Source: DAOPYE01 sp035352715 (lineage in GTDB: Bacteria > Acidobacteriota > Holophagae > Holophagales > Holophagaceae). From it: DNA of 8,086 bases. Within the stretch, counting starts at the first letter, position 1, and every line of letters starts with the position of its first letter. A model generated the notes under the pieces. It worked only from the letters and a program-made list of their open reading frames with translations, did no database searches and had not been told where the DNA came from. The DNA lies in assembly GCA_035352715.1 (NCBI GenBank), contig DAOPYE010000105.1, forward strand, positions 1-8,086. The letters run 5' to 3'. The position numbers and the translations under genes are program-made. Positions 5,102-8,086 of the stretch are shown here, piece after piece.

Positions 5102-6175
5102 TCAGCCCAGGACGGCCATCGTCTTCACCTGTACCCAGACGGTACTGCCGGGCCTCAGTCCCATCTGAGCGACCGAACGCCGCGTCAGGCGGGCCATGAA
5201 CGGTGTTAATCCCACCCGCACCTTCACCAGCATCTGGGCCGGATGCTCGTCCTCGCCCATCTCGATCACCGTTCCCGGAAGGATGTTCAGGATGCTGGTC
5301 TCGGTCGGCGGCGCCAACGCCAGGCTCACATCCCGCGCCAGCACGCGCACGCGAATTGAACGCCCAACAGGATGGCCTTGATCCCGGGCCCACAGGCTTC
5401 CCCCGGGAAACGCGATGCGCGCCAGATGCCACGCGTCATCGCGCTCGGCCACGACGCCATCCAGAACGATGCCCGCGTCTTCTCCCAGGCGGATGGGCAG
5501 ATCCAGGCGCGCCAGGACATCCGCGATGGGACCCGATGCCGCCACGCGCCCGGCGCCCAGCACCACCAGATGATCGGCGAGCCGAGCGACTTCCTCTGGC
5601 ACATGGCTGACATAGAGCACGGGGATATCCAGATCCTCGTGCAGGCGCTCCAGGTACGGAAGGATCTCCCGCTTGCGAGCCAGATCCAGGGACGCCAGCG
5701 GCTCATCCATCAGCAGCAGCCGGGGACTGGCGGCCAGCGCCCGCGCGATGCCCACCCGCTGCCGCTCCCCACCCGAAAGCCCAACGGGACTTCTAGACAA
5801 TAGATGTCCAATATCCAGCAGCGCGACAGCCTGATCCAGCGAAACCCGGCGCTCGGAGACGGGCATGCGTTTGCGGCCAAATTCAAGATTGGCCCTTACG
5901 GTCAAGTGGGGAAACAGGTTCGCATCCTGGAAGACGTAGCCCAGGGGCCTGCGATGCACCGGAAGAAAGGTCCGCCCATCCTGCCAGGTTTCGCCATCCA
6001 CGCTCAGGCGTCCGCCCGGCGCCTGATCCAACCCGGCAATCAGCCGCAACAGGGTTGTCTTGCCCGATCCTGAGGGGCCAAAGAAAGCCGTCACGCCCCA
6101 CCCCGGCAGATCCAGATCCACGGACAGTTTGAAAGGGGGACGGGCAAGCTCGAAGACCGCCTGGATGCGGTTCAT
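5102..6175 (-). CDS. modC: Molybdate ABC transporter ATP-binding protein ModC
   Basis: ATPase subunit that drives molybdate (or tungstate) import with the permease ModB (357 aa). The nucleotide-binding domain has all catalytic motifs: Walker A G-P-S-G-S-G-K-T (33-40), Q-loop Gln83 (V-F-Q-D), signature L-S-G-G-E (133-137), Walker B L-L-M-D-E-P with Asp157 and Glu158, D-loop A-S-L-D, and switch His191 (Y-V-S-H). The C-terminal TOBE domain (about 292-355) ends in a Mop-like strand; in studied ModC proteins this domain senses the oxyanion and can inhibit transport. The start ATG overlaps the modB stop (ATGA, 6172-6175), typical of translational coupling. This intact ATPase contrasts with the degenerate paralogue at 2570-3709. 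Confidence 0.97.
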   Translation of the reverse strand: MNRIQAVFELARPPFKLSVDLDLPGWGVTAFFGPSGSGKTTLLRLIAGLDQAPGGRLSVDGETWQDGRTFLPVHRRPLGYVFQDANLFPHLTVRANLEFGRKRMPVSERRVSLDQAVALLDIGHLLSRSPVGLSGGERQRVGIARALAASPRLLLMDEPLASLDLARKREILPYLERLHEDLDIPVLYVSHVPEEVARLADHLVVLGAGRVAASGPIADVLARLDLPIRLGEDAGIVLDGVVAERDDAWHLARIAFPGGSLWARDQGHPVGRSIRVRVLARDVSLALAPPTETSILNILPGTVIEMGEDEHPAQMLVKVRVGLTPFMARLTRRSVAQMGLRPGSTVWVQVKTMAVLG

Positions 6176-6882
6176 GATCGCCCCCGGTCCGCGCTCATCG
6201 GCTCCATGCGGGTCCCGCGTCGCCAGAGATGCAGCGCCAGCAGCACGATGAAGGAGAACGCGAGCAGCACCAACGCCAGTCGGTGCGCCTGCGTATATTC
6301 CATGGACTCCACATGGTCATAGATCTTCACGGACGCCACCCGGGTCGCGCCGGGCAGGTTGCCTCCGATCATCAGCACCACGCCAAACTCGCCAATCGTG
6401 TGCGTGAAGGTCATGACGCCCGCCGTGAAAAACCCTGGCCGCGCCAAAGGCAGGGCAACGGAGAAGAAGCGATCCAGGCGCGAAGCGCGCAGAGTCGCGG
6501 CGGCCTCCAGCGGGCCATCTCCGATGGATTCGAAGGCCGTCTGCAGGGGCTGAACCATGAAGGGCATTGAGTAGAGCACCGACGCCAGCACCAACCCCGA
6601 GAACGTGAAGGGCAAGGAGCCAAGATGAAGCCACGCCGTGAGCCTTCCAATGGGTCCTTCGGGCCCCATCGCCAACAGCAGATAGAAGCCCAGCACGGAT
6701 GGCGGAAGCACCAACGGCAACGCAACAATGGCGCTGGCCGGGCCTCTCCACCAGGCGCGTGTCCGGGCCAAGGCCCAGGCGATGGGCGTTCCAACCAGGA
6801 ACAGGATCAACGTCGTGATGCCCGCCAGACGCAAGGTCAGCAGCAGCGCGGGAATATCCGACTCCGAGGGCATCAGGCTCAC
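6172..6882 (-). CDS. modB: Molybdate ABC transporter permease ModB
   Basis: Inner-membrane channel subunit of the importer (236 aa). It has about five hydrophobic segments (near residues 16-38, 49-72, 91-110, 150-175 and 201-220) and the cytoplasmic EAA coupling loop (E-A-A-A-T-L-R-A-S at 126-134, followed by L-P-L-A-R-P-G), which docks onto ModC. The V-K-I-Y-D-H-V-E segment before the last helix is typical of ModB. The frame starts with GTG at 6882, overlapping the modA stop as GTGA; an ATG three codons in (6873) is an alternative, and neither has a strong RBS, so the exact start is uncertain. The gene sits between modA and modC with overlaps on both sides. Confidence 0.96.
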   Translation of the reverse strand: MSLMPSESDIPALLLTLRLAGITTLILFLVGTPIAWALARTRAWWRGPASAIVALPLVLPPSVLGFYLLLAMGPEGPIGRLTAWLHLGSLPFTFSGLVLASVLYSMPFMVQPLQTAFESIGDGPLEAAATLRASRLDRFFSVALPLARPGFFTAGVMTFTHTIGEFGVVLMIGGNLPGATRVASVKIYDHVESMEYTQAHRLALVLLAFSFIVLLALHLWRRGTRMEPMSADRGRS

Positions 6883-7652
6883 TTCCCGTCGCCGGGAAGC
6901 GCGAAGCCATATCGCTTCAGGATCGTGCGCCCCGCGCCCGAAGCGACGTATTCCGCAAAAGCTCTGGCCGAGGCGTTGCCCGCCGCCCGCTTGGTGATGA
7001 TGAAACCCTGTTCAAGGGGCTGATGCAGCTTTTCGGGCACCACGGCGTAACCGCCCTTGGCCGCCAATTCGGGATTCACCGCCAAGGACAGAGCGATGAG
7101 TCCCACCTGCGCGTTGCCTGTCTGAACGAACTGCGCGGTCTGGGCGATGTTCTCGCCGTAGACCAGCCGGGATTGCAGCGCGTCCCAGAGCCCCACCGCG
7201 CGCAGCGCCTCTTCGGCGCGCTTGCCGTACGGGGCATGCTTGGGATTCGCGATGGCGATGCGCGCGAATTTCGGATCTGCGAGGCTGGCCAGCGTCAGCT
7301 TGGTCGCATCCACCGTCGCGCTCCAGATCACCAGGCGGCCCACGGCGTAGGGCTTCACCTCGGAAGCCGCCCATCCCGCCTTCGCCAATTCCCGAGGGAA
7401 GCTGATATCAGCTGAGAAAAAGATGTCGTAAGGGGCTCCCTGCTGGATCTGCGTCTGGAACTTGCCGGACGAACCGTAGACAACTTCGATCTTTTCCGAA
7501 GGATGCGCCTTGCGATAATTCGCCGCGACATCATCCAAAGCGAATTTCAAATCCGCCGCAGCCGCGATGGTCACCGACTGCGCTCGAAGCGATGGCGACA
7601 GCCACGTCCCCCACAGCGCAGCCAGGACAACGATGGATTTCAGCATGTTCAT
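6879..7652 (-). CDS. modA: Periplasmic molybdate-binding protein ModA
   Basis: Captures molybdate or tungstate in the periplasm and delivers it to ModB (257 aa with this start). Residues 1-24 are a signal peptide (M-N-M-L-K-S, hydrophobic core, cleavage probably after L-R-A). Ligand-contact regions of ModA are recognisable: A-A-A-A-D-L (30-35), G-S-S-G-K-F (60-65), A-N-P-K-H-A-P-Y-G (135-143) and G-E-N-I-A-Q-T (166-172). The frame is open from 7691, but the ATG at 7652 has a strong RBS and gives a normal signal peptide. It follows the outer-membrane protein gene by 41 bp on the same strand, with no terminator between, and overlaps modB. No Cys lipobox is present, so it is a soluble periplasmic protein. 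Specificity for molybdate over tungstate cannot be fixed by eye. Confidence 0.97.
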   Translation of the reverse strand: MNMLKSIVVLAALWGTWLSPSLRAQSVTIAAAADLKFALDDVAANYRKAHPSEKIEVVYGSSGKFQTQIQQGAPYDIFFSADISFPRELAKAGWAASEVKPYAVGRLVIWSATVDATKLTLASLADPKFARIAIANPKHAPYGKRAEEALRAVGLWDALQSRLVYGENIAQTAQFVQTGNAQVGLIALSLAVNPELAAKGGYAVVPEKLHQPLEQGFIITKRAAGNASARAFAEYVASGAGRTILKRYGFALPGDGK

Positions 7653-7656
7653 CCGA

Positions 7657-7664
7657 TCCCTCCC
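7657..7664 (-). promoter_or_regulatory. Shine-Dalgarno deciding the modA start
   Basis: Reads GGGAGGGA on the - strand, four bases before the ATG at 7652. It favours this start over the upstream one at 7691, which would overlap the stop region of the porin gene. Confidence 0.7.
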
Positions 7665-7693
7665 ACAAACCTTCACACCCGCCGATTTCAAAG

Positions 7694-8086
7694 CTAGAAG
7701 CCCACCTGCAGGGCCAATACGACGCTATCGCCGCCCTGTTCACCGGTCTGGCCAAGCCCCGACTGCAGGAAGTTCTTGCTGCGGTGGATGTAGTTCACCT
7801 TGAAGTTCGCCTGCGCCCACTTCGCGGGTGTCCAGGTGTAGGTGTAGCCCGCCACAATCTCCGTGAACTTCGGCGTATAGTCCGTGCCCGTGCTGGCCCC
7901 GGTCGTCGTGTTCTGCATGTAGGGGTTGTACGGCCCGTACCAATCGTCGCCCGCGTTGTAGTTCAGGAAGTCGTAGCGCAGCAGGAAGGTGTTGCGCCCC
8001 GCTCGGTATCCGCCGGTCAGCACGTAGCCCTGGTATTTCTGGTCCAGATGCTGCCGGGACGCGGCGCTGGCCTTGGCGGGCGTGCC
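7694..8086 (-). CDS. Outer-membrane beta-barrel (porin-like) protein, C-terminal part
   Basis: The C-terminal 130 residues of a protein whose 5' end lies beyond the window. The fragment shows alternating polar/aromatic beta-strands (for example G-Y-V-L-T-G-G-Y, N-T-F-L-L-R-Y-D-F and A-N-F-K-V-N-Y-I-H-R), Gly/Asn/Tyr-rich loops, and a final strand V-V-L-A-L-Q-V-G-F with the terminal Phe used by the BAM machinery. The pattern resembles the phosphate-selective porin O/P group, but that assignment is tentative. The frame is open to the window edge; the GTG at 8023 is internal. The gene ends 41 bp before modA on the same strand, so it is probably the upstream gene of the operon and may admit molybdate or another anion through the outer membrane (inference). 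Confidence 0.8.
   Translation of the reverse strand, partial: GTPAKASAASRQHLDQKYQGYVLTGGYRAGRNTFLLRYDFLNYNAGDDWYGPYNPYMQNTTTGASTGTDYTPKFTEIVAGYTYTWTPAKWAQANFKVNYIHRSKNFLQSGLGQTGEQGGDSVVLALQVGF

Noticed and set aside
5372..5803. Open frame of 143 codons on the + strand
   Set aside because: Fully antisense to modC, whose motifs are complete; the translation is Arg/Gln-rich with no known fold.
1..8086. tRNA, rRNA, insertion sequences, CRISPR arrays, phage genes
   Set aside because: None was seen; no transposase or integrase motifs occur in the credible frames.

Overview
The window looks like chromosomal DNA of a GC-rich, diderm (Gram-negative-type) bacterium. The envelope genes point that way: a serine beta-lactamase fragment, a lipobox-bearing cell-wall hydrolase with a SPOR domain, and an outer-membrane beta-barrel protein ending in Phe. 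Coding density is high, with several ATGA/GTGA overlaps. No taxonomic marker is present. An Acidobacteriota/Holophagae-like or proteobacterial source is only a guess.

Left part, + strand (1-1819): the 3' part of a class A beta-lactamase gene is coupled by an ATGA overlap to a SPOR-NlpC/P60 lipoprotein gene. A candidate terminator follows, then a small gene for a 61-residue His-rich single-pass membrane protein. That gene overlaps, tail to tail, a HAD-family phosphatase gene on the - strand (1803-2444).

Middle part, - strand (2445-4248): a perfect 21-bp inverted repeat separates the HAD gene from a two-gene unit. This unit consists of a 60-residue signal/TM microprotein (3706-3888) and, through an ATGA overlap, a ModC-like ABC ATPase with a C-terminal TOBE domain (2570-3709). 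The ATPase keeps Walker A but has lost the Q-loop Gln, the signature Gly-Gly, the Walker B Glu (now Asp) and the switch His. A folded leader hairpin abuts the ribosome binding site of this unit. The 360-bp gap upstream ends in a strong bidirectional intrinsic terminator.

Right part, - strand (4197-8086): a complete molybdate (or tungstate) uptake operon reads porin-like outer-membrane protein (partial) - modA - modB - modC - mop - di-mop - terminator. The products would take the oxyanion across the outer membrane, bind it in the periplasm (ModA), import it (ModB2C2), and bind it in the cytoplasm (Mop proteins). With the TOBE domain of the degenerate ATPase, five Mop/TOBE modules lie within about 3.7 kb. 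The most interesting candidate is the degenerate ABC-TOBE protein with its microprotein and structured leader. It has no permease of its own and sits beside a normal ModABC system, so a sensory or regulatory role is possible.
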